A program made the position numbers and the translations under genes. From Pontimicrobium aquaticum (GTDB lineage: Bacteria > Bacteroidota > Bacteroidia > Flavobacteriales > Flavobacteriaceae), in contig NZ_SUPL01000005.1 in NCBI RefSeq assembly GCF_005047595.1, positions 243,262 through 307,261 on the forward strand: a DNA stretch of 64,000 bases, in the 5' to 3' direction. Shown piece after piece: positions 39,487 to 47,478 of the stretch. The notes below the pieces were generated by a model. That model ran no database searches, had not been told where the DNA came from, and was given only the letters and a program-made list of their open reading frames with translations. Every line of letters begins with the position of its first letter. Position 1 is the first letter of the stretch.

Positions 39487-39560
39487 GGTCCCATAGCTCA
39501 GTTGGTTAGAGCATCTGACTCATAATCAGAGGGTCCTTGGTTCGAGCCCAAGTGGGACCA
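39487..39560 (+). tRNA. tRNA-Met (anticodon CAT)
   Basis: A 74-nt cloverleaf. The acceptor GGTCCCA pairs with TGGGACC, the discriminator is A, and the anticodon CAT is at 39521-39523. It could be elongator Met or the lysidine-modified Ile2; identity elements were not tested. Its 3' end is the integration site of the island. Confidence 0.92.
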
Positions 39561-39564
39561 CTTT
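39533..39564 (+). other. attL: tRNA-Met 3' end
   Basis: A 32-bp stretch covering the T-arm, acceptor and four bases beyond. It is repeated perfectly at 52420-52451. It is the left boundary of the island. Confidence 0.85.
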
Positions 39565-39574
39565 TAAACATTAG

Positions 39575-39599
39575 CCTTACAGAAATGTAAGGTTTTTTT
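39575..39599 (+). terminator. Terminator after tRNA-Met
   Basis: CCTTACA-gaaa-TGTAAGG followed by seven T. Confidence 0.8.
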
Positions 39600-39765
39600 G
39601 TGCTTAAAATCTACACATTACTTGCATTTACAGTACTACATTCATTTTACTTCATAACACCAAGTCACTACTTGGATTACATAAAAAAGGTAGCAAATTA
39701 GGTTGCAGTCCAAATTAAATAGGTTGTAGTTTTCTACAGCAATTAATTCACTAAAATTTAAAGAA

Positions 39766-40965
39766 ATGAACACACATAAACTTAATATACTTTTTGTTAT
39801 ATCATCTAGCAGAACTAGAAAAGACAATAGAGCTTCATTAACTTGTAGATTAACCTATAATAAAACTAGAAAACAATTCTCAACAGGACTTTTCATAAAC
39901 CCCAACAATTGGAATAGTAAAAAACAGAAAGTTCTAGATGATGCAGAACAATCGGAATACCTAAACACACAACTAAGCCTTATTAAAACCAAAATAAATA
40001 GGGTTTTTTTAATGCTACAAGTTAAGGATGAAACCTTTACCGTTATCGATGTTTTTAGGGGCTTTAGAGGTGAGAAAACAGTTAGAGAATACAATACTAT
40101 AGAATTCTTTGAGCGTTACTTAAAAAGGCTTAAAAAACTTGTGGGAATTGATATTGAGCTAGGAACGTGGAAGAAATTTGAGTATGTGAAAAAACACGTG
40201 CAATCCTTTATAAAATGGCAGTATAAATCAAAGGATTATCCACTAAAAGACTTGAAATTACAGTTTTTAAATGATTTGGAGTATTATCTTAAAACAGAGA
40301 AGCAATTAGCTCAGATAACCATAAATAAAGTGATACAACGCCTTAGAAAACCTGTTACAATTGCTGTATCAGAAGGTTATTTAGATAAAGACCCGTTTAT
40401 ACTTTATAAAGCCAAATCAGTTAGAACTGAAGTGGTGTTTTTATCTGTAGAGGAATTAGCATCACTAGAGAAGCATGAGTTTACTCAACCAAGATTACAA
40501 TTTGTAAAAGACTTGTTTATATTCTGTTGCTACACTGGGCTTCCTTACAATGAATTAATGAACTTAAAACATAGTAATATTATAAAGAGCTTTGATGGTA
40601 ATTTATGGATTAAAATGAAGCGTAAGAAGACGTCAAAAGAGCTATCTATACCACTATTGCCTAAAGCATTAAAAATTCTCGCTAGTTACGATAATGAGGA
40701 CTATGTTTTTCCAAGAATTAGTAATCAACGCTATAATTCCTATCTAAAGGAAATAGGTGCAATCATAGGCATAGAAAAGAAGCTAACTACACATATGGCT
40801 AGAAGAACTTTTGCTAGTACAGTATTGCTTTATAATGATGTTCCAATGGAAATAGTTAGTGAACTTCTAGGGCATTCAAGTATGAAGATTACGCAGGATA
40901 GTTATGGTAAGGTGGTGCAGAGGAAAATTAGTCAGGAGATGGGGAGGTTAAAGGGAAGTGGTTAG
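39766..40965 (+). CDS. Tyrosine recombinase/integrase of element A
   Basis: 399 aa. An N-terminal arm-binding-like segment (VISSSRTRKDNRASLTCRLTY), a SAM-like core-binding domain (about 105-205), then the catalytic domain. Visible catalytic residues are a beta-strand Lys in KMKRKKTSKELSIPL, H-x-x-R in THMARRTFA, His in LLGHSS and Tyr in TQDSYGKV. The first Arg is missing: TGLPYNELMNL has Pro where many recombinases have Arg. Known IntDOT-type integrases of Bacteroidota also lack this Arg. It lies 205 bp from attL, pointing into the element. Confidence 0.93.
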   Translation: MNTHKLNILFVISSSRTRKDNRASLTCRLTYNKTRKQFSTGLFINPNNWNSKKQKVLDDAEQSEYLNTQLSLIKTKINRVFLMLQVKDETFTVIDVFRGFRGEKTVREYNTIEFFERYLKRLKKLVGIDIELGTWKKFEYVKKHVQSFIKWQYKSKDYPLKDLKLQFLNDLEYYLKTEKQLAQITINKVIQRLRKPVTIAVSEGYLDKDPFILYKAKSVRTEVVFLSVEELASLEKHEFTQPRLQFVKDLFIFCCYTGLPYNELMNLKHSNIIKSFDGNLWIKMKRKKTSKELSIPLLPKALKILASYDNEDYVFPRISNQRYNSYLKEIGAIIGIEKKLTTHMARRTFASTVLLYNDVPMEIVSELLGHSSMKITQDSYGKVVQRKISQEMGRLKGSG

Positions 40966-41029
40966 CTTCCTTTTAGCTTGTTTTTTAACTCAGTTCTTTG
41001 TTAGCCTGTAGTTTATTAATATAAACTTT

Positions 41030-41290
41030 TTATTCATCTTCTAAGCCATTTAAAGCGTCTATAGGTAATATTAATCCATGTCGTTCTGCGACTTCAACCA
41101 CATCTGCTACTATAGTTACTCCAGCATATTCAGCTACTCGACAAACAAGGCGATAATTATTTTCTTCATATTCCTGTATCTCAAGGTTAGTAATGGGATA
41201 GTTGTTTGGAGGTTCGATTGATTGTCCTATTAATAATGGAGCATATATGTTCATTAATAATTGTGCGTCCTCTTGTGAATAAAATTCCAT
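41030..41290 (-). CDS. Small protein of unknown function
   Basis: 86 aa, acidic, no signal peptide or TM. It contains NIYAPLLIGQSIEPPNNYPITN and ends DALNGLEDE. It starts 6 bp after the stop of the 41297 gene in the same direction, so it forms a pair with it. Confidence 0.65.
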   Translation of the reverse strand: MEFYSQEDAQLLMNIYAPLLIGQSIEPPNNYPITNLEIQEYEENNYRLVCRVAEYAGVTIVADVVEVAERHGLILPIDALNGLEDE

Positions 41291-41296
41291 TTAGTT

Positions 41297-41809
41297 TTAT
41301 ATGTTATTTAATATTGCCTTGATGTTTATATCTTTTCTATATGATACACCATTATCAGAATAAGCTTCAACTCTTATTTGATAAGTTCCTGGTTTTTTTG
41401 GAGCAATTATTTTTACATGAAATTCCTCACCTTCTTTTCCACCTCCAACTTTCAAGCCTTTAGCTTTAAAATAACTCATGTTACCAACTCCTTTTTTTGC
41501 CTTTTTGTCTTTAAGTTGTTGAACTGAGCCATAGTACATCTTTTTTAATTCAAAATATTTGTCAAAATTGCAATAGATGTTTAAACCAACAGCCATAGGT
41601 TTTGAATACCATTGACCTTTATTCAAAACTTTAAAACGGAGCAATGTTACTTGGTTACATATTAAATTATCATCATTTAATAAATCAATTACTATTTTTG
41701 GTCGTGCACTATGCTTTAGGGCTACATATGAAATATATAAAGCACAAATAGTTGTAACTATAGTGAAGATTAATGTTAATATTTCTAATGTGTTGTTTTC
41801 AGGAATCAT
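41297..41809 (-). CDS. Single-TM protein with Ig-like domain
   Basis: 170 aa. One N-terminal TM helix (about 9-30: LTLIFTIVTTICALYISYVAL), then a beta-rich domain ending KKPGTYQIRVEAYSDNGVSYRKDINI that looks like an immunoglobulin-type fold. No function can be assigned. It is upstream partner of the 86-aa gene. Confidence 0.65.
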   Translation of the reverse strand: MIPENNTLEILTLIFTIVTTICALYISYVALKHSARPKIVIDLLNDDNLICNQVTLLRFKVLNKGQWYSKPMAVGLNIYCNFDKYFELKKMYYGSVQQLKDKKAKKGVGNMSYFKAKGLKVGGGKEGEEFHVKIIAPKKPGTYQIRVEAYSDNGVSYRKDINIKAILNNI

Positions 41810-41959
41810 TCAAATTACAGCTAACGTATGTTTTTAGTTAACAGTAACTATATATTTCTTACGTGAACACTAATATAATAAATCTTTTATGTTCATTAAG
41901 ATTCTATATAGTGCTTAAAATTAAGAAAAATAATTTGGCAAGCTGCCAAAGTCAAGTTG

Positions 41960-42193
41960 TCAACTTTTTTTATCAAAATCAAAGAAATCCTTAACATCAA
42001 CCCCAATTGCATCAGCTATTTTTCTTAAGGTTAAAGAAGAAACATTTTGACGACCATTTTCTATTGCGGATAGGTTCGACTTCTCCATTTTAATTTCTGC
42101 ACAAACATCTAATTGGCTTAATTTCTGTTTACGCCTTAATTTGGCAATATTCCTTCCAATAGAGTAAAGATATGTCTTTTCTGAATCTGTCAT
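41960..42193 (-). CDS. XRE-family HTH regulator
   Basis: 77 aa. Almost all of it is a Cro/CI helix-turn-helix: NIAKLRRKQKLSQLDVCAEI and SNLSAIENGRQNVSSLTLRKIADAI. The ATG at 42193 is preferred; the frame's earlier TTG at 42208 adds five residues. It is divergent from the lipoprotein gene at 42307 with a perfect 20-bp palindrome between, and probably regulates it and itself. Confidence 0.88.
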   Translation of the reverse strand: MTDSEKTYLYSIGRNIAKLRRKQKLSQLDVCAEIKMEKSNLSAIENGRQNVSSLTLRKIADAIGVDVKDFFDFDKKS

Positions 42194-42232
42194 AATATGA
42201 AATGACAAGATGAATATTAATCAGACTCAAAG

Positions 42233-42252
42233 AGTTATGATATATCATAACT
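42233..42252. promoter_or_regulatory. Perfect 20-bp palindrome, candidate XRE operator
   Basis: AGTTATGATATATCATAACT is self-complementary over all 20 bases. It lies between the divergent XRE and lipoprotein genes, 7 bp before the candidate -7 element of the latter, where a repressor would occlude the promoter. Confidence 0.65.
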
Positions 42253-42258
42253 AATAAT

Positions 42259-42266
42259 TACATTTG
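42259..42266 (+). promoter_or_regulatory. Candidate -7 element of the lipoprotein gene
   Basis: TACATTTG fits TAnnTTTG, 40 bp before the start codon. Confidence 0.45.
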
Positions 42267-42306
42267 ATAAATACTAAATCTATTATTTAACTTAAAACTT
42301 AACAAA

Positions 42307-42774
42307 ATGAAAAATCAAATTTCAAAAGCAATTCTAGGAATCGTAATGTTTACCCTTTTAATAACTGGATGTAGCTCTGATAGCTCTTCAGACAATGATA
42401 ACAGCATAAACACAAAAATAGAAGGCGTTTGGAAACCCATACAAGCCATATTTGTAGATTCTAGTGGAACAATGACAACAGACAATTACAGCACATGTGA
42501 ACAAACAGGAAGAACTACATTTTCATCGAATGGAAACTTCACTCAAACAGGTTATTATACAACCACTACATGTGAGTTGGAATGGGATAACTTAGGGAGT
42601 TGGCAGATTGTTAATGATGATATCTTGAGGATTACATTAAATGGTCAAGTCGATAATGGTTCAATAGGAGACTATCTAGTTGTTGAACTAACAGCAACTA
42701 CACTTAAAATAGATGCAGATACTGACCCAAATTCAATAGAATCAGAAATTTATGTTTTTCAAAAGGTAAATTAA
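42307..42774 (+). CDS. Lipocalin-like lipoprotein
   Basis: 155 aa. Lipobox LLITGCSS (Cys about residue 22), a Ser/Asp/Asn-rich linker, then a beta-barrel-like domain: IEGVWKPIQAIF, TFSSNGNFTQTGYY, NLGSWQIVNDDILRIT, VVELTATTLKID. This is the layout of lipocalin-like domain proteins of Bacteroidota. The ligand is unknown. Its stop is 1 bp from the next gene's start. Confidence 0.8.
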   Translation: MKNQISKAILGIVMFTLLITGCSSDSSSDNDNSINTKIEGVWKPIQAIFVDSSGTMTTDNYSTCEQTGRTTFSSNGNFTQTGYYTTTTCELEWDNLGSWQIVNDDILRITLNGQVDNGSIGDYLVVELTATTLKIDADTDPNSIESEIYVFQKVN

Positions 42775-42775
42775 C

Positions 42776-43342
42776 ATGAAATCAACTGACCTTGCTACTT
42801 ATTTTGAAACCAAAATGCTCAAGGGTTTACAGCAGTATATCAATGATAAAAACCAATTAGGAGCATCAGTTGACACTATTGGAATAATCATGTGCTTGTT
42901 AAATTCACAACAGAAATTGAAAGATGAGATAAAGCGAAGTCAATTTGATGCATCAAAAGAAAGCATTGATGTAGAGTTAAAATCAGCTTATTTAAAAGTT
43001 TATAGTGAAGTTTTCAAGCCAGTTGTTGACAACTACAGTTTTAAGTCTTTATTTGTTGGCACAGTACGTTTATACCACAAGGACACAGATGATTCATCAC
43101 TAGATATTTTTGAAATTAAACCAATTGCAGGTAAAGCTCCAGCAGCATTGTTACTACACCGAGAAGAAGCAGAGGAATCAGGATTTGAACTCGATAAATC
43201 TTATTTAATCAATTGTGAAGCACACTACCAATCTAATGATTTAACATGTAGATTTTATTTTGAACCTAAAAAGAAACTGACTGCAAACGAAATCATATCA
43301 GCTGTAGATAGGTTAGGCAAAGTCATTATTGTAGATGTCTAG
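42776..43342 (+). CDS. Protein of unknown function
   Basis: 188 aa, soluble. An N-terminal helical part (about 1-70: MKSTDLATYFETKMLKGLQQ) is followed by a beta-rich C-terminal part (LFVGTVRLYHKDTDDSS..., CRFYFEPKKKLTANE). I do not recognise the family. It follows the lipoprotein gene after 1 bp. Confidence 0.6.
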   Translation: MKSTDLATYFETKMLKGLQQYINDKNQLGASVDTIGIIMCLLNSQQKLKDEIKRSQFDASKESIDVELKSAYLKVYSEVFKPVVDNYSFKSLFVGTVRLYHKDTDDSSLDIFEIKPIAGKAPAALLLHREEAEESGFELDKSYLINCEAHYQSNDLTCRFYFEPKKKLTANEIISAVDRLGKVIIVDV

Positions 43343-43402
43343 TTTTACTTAGCATTCCAACCTTATATTCCCACAGATAAATAATAGCATCTTCACAAAC
43401 TA

Positions 43403-43459
43403 CAAGCAGGAAATACTATGGCTAGTTTTTAATCATCTTACTGGCTATAGTCCTGCTTG
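43403..43459. repeat. Inverted repeat in a gene-free gap
   Basis: CAAGCAGGAaatACTATGG (43403-43421) pairs imperfectly with CTATAGTCCTGCTTG (43445-43459). A small GC-rich hairpin GGGC-attacc-GCCC follows at about 43568. Such clustered stems can be an origin of transfer or replication, but nothing proves that here. Confidence 0.4.
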
Positions 43460-43611
43460 GCCTTAGTAATAAATTTTTCAAATTTTTATTTTTTATAAAT
43501 TTTTTCAGACACTTTTTTTATCGAAAGCGTGATGTAACCCACTTCCACAGGCACTCTTATTTAAACATTGGGCATTACCGCCCCTATTGTTTAACTAAAA
43601 AATATTTCAAG

Positions 43612-43953
43612 ATGATTGTAGTCAAAAACTATTTAAAAAGGAAAAGTAAAAAAGGAGGAGAATTTTTTGTCCTAGTTCTAAGCGGTGGAATCGAACCTGT
43701 ACGGAGCGCAGAAGGTCAATTGTATTTTACATCAAGAACCTGTACGGTCGCGGCTAGTTTCGATGAAAATATGTGCAAGGATTTAATTGGGACTAAATTT
43801 CCAGGTAGTATAGAAAAAGTCCCTTGTGAGCCATACAGCTACACAATTCCGAATACGGATAAGGTAGTAGAACTTTCATACAAATGGGATTATGTCGATA
43901 ATCCTGAAGAAGTCATGAGAGAACAGCTCTTAGATTCAGAAGTAGTACACTAA
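43612..43953 (+). CDS. Small protein of unknown function, perhaps OB-fold
   Basis: 113 aa. A beta-rich sequence (MIVVKNYLKRKSKKGGEFFV, QLYFTSRTCTVAASFDE, PCEPYSYTIP). It has the size and strand spacing of small OB-fold single-strand-binding proteins, but I cannot show that. It is followed by a terminator. Confidence 0.6.
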   Translation: MIVVKNYLKRKSKKGGEFFVLVLSGGIEPVRSAEGQLYFTSRTCTVAASFDENMCKDLIGTKFPGSIEKVPCEPYSYTIPNTDKVVELSYKWDYVDNPEEVMREQLLDSEVVH

Positions 43954-43960
43954 GAACATT

Positions 43961-43991
43961 GGCTTCTAGGGAAACCTAGAGGCTTTTTTTT
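43961..43991 (+). terminator. Terminator
   Basis: CTTCTAGG-gaaa-CCTAGAGG (with one G-U type pair) followed by eight T. Confidence 0.75.
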
Positions 43992-44144
43992 ATGTATCTG
44001 CTCCTAAGATTAATAAAAGAACGAGTATGTCAATAAACCCCTAAAATGTGTGGGTATAACTACAAATATTATACAGCTACATAGTATAATATAGCCCTTT
44101 TACGTAAAAACGAATACAATCAATAATTAATTCAATTAACTCAA

Positions 44145-44393
44145 ATGACAGCAAAACAACTATTAAAAACACTTCAATTTAGCTCTCCTAGAATCATTTA
44201 TATAATCAATTATCAGAATAAATTAAAAGCATTACGGTGTCCTTTTGAAGTAAGAGTAATTAAGCCAGTTAAAGAATTTACCATTGGTCAAGAACTAACT
44301 GTAGATAGAATATGGAATACAGAAAAATTAGATACCGTATTTGAGATTAATGGAGAGTTCTACCAGTATCATTATTTTGATTTTATTCTATAA
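44145..44393 (+). CDS. Small protein of unknown function
   Basis: 82 aa, no signal. It contains RCPFEVRVIKPVKEFTIGQE and ends EFYQYHYFDFIL, a beta-rich SH3-like sequence. A strong terminator follows. Confidence 0.55.
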   Translation: MTAKQLLKTLQFSSPRIIYIINYQNKLKALRCPFEVRVIKPVKEFTIGQELTVDRIWNTEKLDTVFEINGEFYQYHYFDFIL

Positions 44394-44398
44394 ACTTT

Positions 44399-44460
44399 CT
44401 GCCATTTATGTCAGTTATATTAACAGAGGTATTAAAAATGTAGATAAATGGCAGTTTTTT
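44399..44460 (+). terminator. Perfect 11-bp stem with long loop and T run
   Basis: CTGCCATTTAT (44399-44409) and ATAAATGGCAG (44444-44454) are exact inverted repeats with a 34-nt loop, followed by six T. It separates the 82-aa gene from the convergent helicase gene. Confidence 0.65.
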
Positions 44461-46765
44461 ACTTCGTAAGCTTGTAAAAATTAGCACCCAATTCTAAATA
44501 ATTTAAAAGTGTTCTATTAGATATCACTTTGTTTGTGCTATTAATATTAGTCTTAGTTTTAAGTTTTTTAATATTTAATTCAGGCAATAGGACTGATTTA
44601 TTTATGATTAGTTTATAATCATTATCTAATGCTTTTGATTTTAAGCCATACTTTTTCGGAATAGAGCTTTCAAAAATATATGCTTTAGAAACTTTACTAG
44701 ATTTTTCTTTTCTGTCAGATAATGTATCCTTCACTAAAAATATTCCTTTGACAATCCCAACTAATAAATCTTTTGAGAACCGATTTGTATTGCCAATTTT
44801 TTTACAAAGATTTAAAGGAAAATTGACAAAATCATGCTCGTAGTTTTTAAATGATTTTAAATTGGCGTTACTGAACAAATGAAGTCTTAAATCTGAATAG
44901 TGAAAATATCGTTTTTCAAATAAATAACTATAAACCTCTTTAATAATATTGATGTGAAATACAAGTTCGGTATTAAGCACTTGAAGGATTACATTCTCCT
45001 TTAAAATTAAGTCACCCATGGAACTCTTTAAATAATTCAAATCGAAATACTCTTCAACTATTAATGAAGTTTGAACAGCTATTAGATGTTTGTTTTGTTT
45101 ATTATTAGCCACATATTCATTAAAATAAAGAGCTTTTGAGGCTGATTCCAGATATTGAATGTTTTTAAATATAGGTTCAAGGAAAAAAGATTCTATACCT
45201 ACCTTTGAAACATTATTTTCAATTGTGGTTGAGTAGGTGATGTTATTTAAATCTTGTTTTATGAAAGTATCAAACTTGTAGGTGTAATATTTATTTTTCA
45301 AAGAGATATTATCTTTTAATGCTTTTAAATAACAATTCTGATTTAAAATAAAATCTCGAATAATTTTATTCCTGTTTTTAAGTAGTAAAGTGTCAACAGT
45401 AGTGCTTATTTCCTTTTGTTCAGAATTTTTATAGTTATATAAACTATCATCTTCAACTGCTTTTATATCATTGAATTTTTTCAACCCTTTAATAATAGAC
45501 TCTGAATCATAGTTAGCAGAAATTAACAGGTCGATAAAATAGGATTCTTGTTTAGTATAACGCTCTAAGATTATTTCAATTAGATGCTGTGGAGTGCCTT
45601 TATAATCTGGCTCATGGGAGTATTTAAAACTTCGAAACTCTTTTTCATTTTTACTAATATTTGAAAGTTGACTTAAAATTCTTGCAAAATATTTACGTTG
45701 TTTCTTCCTTTCATTTTTTATATCTGAATTAGAATTTAAATCTTCAGCATTTGTTTTATTTGGATTAAAACTATTTACAACATCAACCTCTAAATTTAGT
45801 TTTTTACGAAATCGTTTAGAGAATTGTTTAATTTCAGATGGATTATATTCATTCAACATTAGTGCCTTGCCTATATTTTTATTGTTAATATTGGCACCAG
45901 TACTAATAACATTTGTAGTGATTAGAAATTGAATACCTGAAGGCACAGTCATTTCTTCCACAATTTCCTTATAAGTTGATTCTTCTTTATGCTTTGATGT
46001 AAGTACTTTTGTATTTATGTGATGCATGTTTTTTAAAGCAAATGCTATTTTCTCACAAAGCGCAGTGTTTTTAACAAAAATTATGTTGAGTAAACTACTA
46101 TCATAATTATCATCAAAAATAATTTTTTGGGCAAAAGCTAAGGCTATTTCAAAAGATGTAATATTTGAAAAGCAAATGGTTATTCTTGATTTATCACATT
46201 TTTTTTGAAGGACTTTTATAACCTTTAGGCTAAAGATTTTATTAAGCCCACTTTGAGGTGTTCCAGACATAAAAACCACTTTAGCATTAGTGCTATATAG
46301 GTTAGATATCACGGTATTGAAGTAGAACCGCTTTCTTTTTTCATCATTATAGTTAAATAACAGCGCATGAGCTTCATCAACAATGATATAATCGTTTTCA
46401 GTTAAGCAATCAGTAATATGATATAAACTATGATAGGTAGAAGAAATGATGGTATAAGAACTCTTAAGATTTTTATCGGTAGTATCACCATTTAAAATAA
46501 AATCTATACTATAACCTTGAGTTTTTAAATACGAATCCAATTGGTCTTGAATTATTAAAAAAGGTGTTAGAAAAACAATTCTACCTTTTAGCCCCTCTTT
46601 TTTTAGTTTTATTGCAAGGTCAGCAAATAATCTTGTTTTACCAGTTGCAGGGTTAGAATCTAAAAGAACTCTCTTGTGATTGTCAATAAAATCAATAATC
46701 TCATCAAAATGATGACTTAAGTATTCTTTTTTCTTTAGTTTAATTTTTAATACTTTCTTTTTCAT
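44459..46765 (-). CDS. SF2 helicase/DEAH-box ATPase
   Basis: About 768 aa. Walker A is SNPATGKT (residues about 42-49), motif Ia FLTPFLIIQ, Walker B IIVDEAH and motif III MSGTP. Motifs V/VI are represented by LITTNVISTGANI and QFSKRFRKK, a complete two-RecA-domain core. The C-terminal about 400 residues are unrecognised and Lys/Asn rich. The role may be element replication or DNA processing. The ATG at 46765 (MKKKVLKIK) is preferred; an ATG at 46798 is also possible. Confidence 0.85.
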   Translation of the reverse strand: MKKKVLKIKLKKKEYLSHHFDEIIDFIDNHKRVLLDSNPATGKTRLFADLAIKLKKEGLKGRIVFLTPFLIIQDQLDSYLKTQGYSIDFILNGDTTDKNLKSSYTIISSTYHSLYHITDCLTENDYIIVDEAHALLFNYNDEKRKRFYFNTVISNLYSTNAKVVFMSGTPQSGLNKIFSLKVIKVLQKKCDKSRITICFSNITSFEIALAFAQKIIFDDNYDSSLLNIIFVKNTALCEKIAFALKNMHHINTKVLTSKHKEESTYKEIVEEMTVPSGIQFLITTNVISTGANINNKNIGKALMLNEYNPSEIKQFSKRFRKKLNLEVDVVNSFNPNKTNAEDLNSNSDIKNERKKQRKYFARILSQLSNISKNEKEFRSFKYSHEPDYKGTPQHLIEIILERYTKQESYFIDLLISANYDSESIIKGLKKFNDIKAVEDDSLYNYKNSEQKEISTTVDTLLLKNRNKIIRDFILNQNCYLKALKDNISLKNKYYTYKFDTFIKQDLNNITYSTTIENNVSKVGIESFFLEPIFKNIQYLESASKALYFNEYVANNKQNKHLIAVQTSLIVEEYFDLNYLKSSMGDLILKENVILQVLNTELVFHINIIKEVYSYLFEKRYFHYSDLRLHLFSNANLKSFKNYEHDFVNFPLNLCKKIGNTNRFSKDLLVGIVKGIFLVKDTLSDRKEKSSKVSKAYIFESSIPKKYGLKSKALDNDYKLIINKSVLLPELNIKKLKTKTNINSTNKVISNRTLLNYLELGANFYKLTK

Positions 46766-46912
46766 TTTAAACTTTTGGCTTGTAAAGGTATTAATCAAAA
46801 AGGCATAGATAAAAAGATATGATTTGTAAATCTATAAAGTTATTAACTACTTAAACACTCTTTTTATATATCTGAGGAACATTAAATTAATAATCTAACT
46901 AAAAACAAAGCC

Positions 46913-47356
46913 ATGAACGAAACCATATCAGAAATAGAATTAAAATACAAACCAAATAAATTAAAAAAAGAGCGTACTAAGATAAATAATAGCCAGTCTG
47001 CTTATAAAGTACTGCTAGACAATTGGAATACTGATACAATAGAGCTTTATGAGGAATTTAAAGTGTTGTTGCTAAACAGAGCTAATGAAGTGTTGGGTAT
47101 TTATACAGTATCTAAAGGAGGACTTCATGCCACTATTGTTGATTTAAAGCTGTTATTTGCTGTTGTATTGAAATCTGCCTCAAGTTGTATCATTTTGGCT
47201 CATAATCATCCTAGTGGAGCTTTAAAACCAAGTGAAGCGGATAAGAGGTTATATCTGAAGATTAAAAAGATTGCTGATTATTTGGATGTGAATGTATTAG
47301 ATAACTTGATTATATCCAAAGACAGATATCATAGTTTTGTCGACAATGGGGAGTAG
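46913..47356 (+). CDS. RadC-like JAB-domain protein
   Basis: 147 aa with the JAMM metal-binding motif HNHPSGALKPSEADK (about residues 98-112) and an upstream Glu in ANEVLGIYTVSKGG. RadC-type proteins are frequent on Bacteroidota mobile elements; their activity is unknown, and the old DNA-repair label is doubtful. It is divergent from the helicase gene. Confidence 0.9.
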   Translation: MNETISEIELKYKPNKLKKERTKINNSQSAYKVLLDNWNTDTIELYEEFKVLLLNRANEVLGIYTVSKGGLHATIVDLKLLFAVVLKSASSCIILAHNHPSGALKPSEADKRLYLKIKKIADYLDVNVLDNLIISKDRYHSFVDNGE

Positions 47357-47446
47357 CTGTTTTAAAGAGAAATAAAACTGTTAAGATCAAGTAAGATTTT
47401 TTTGATAAACAATGCCTCTTAAAAAACATCATATAAATTATAATTT

Positions 47447-47454
47447 TATCTTTG
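47447..47454 (+). promoter_or_regulatory. Candidate -7 element of the five-gene operon
   Basis: TATCTTTG fits TAnnTTTG and lies 24 bp before the start codon of the methyltransferase gene. It is the only such match in this gap, and the four following genes have no space for their own promoters. Confidence 0.5.
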
Positions 47455-47478
47455 ATAACCGATATAATCTTTTAATAA

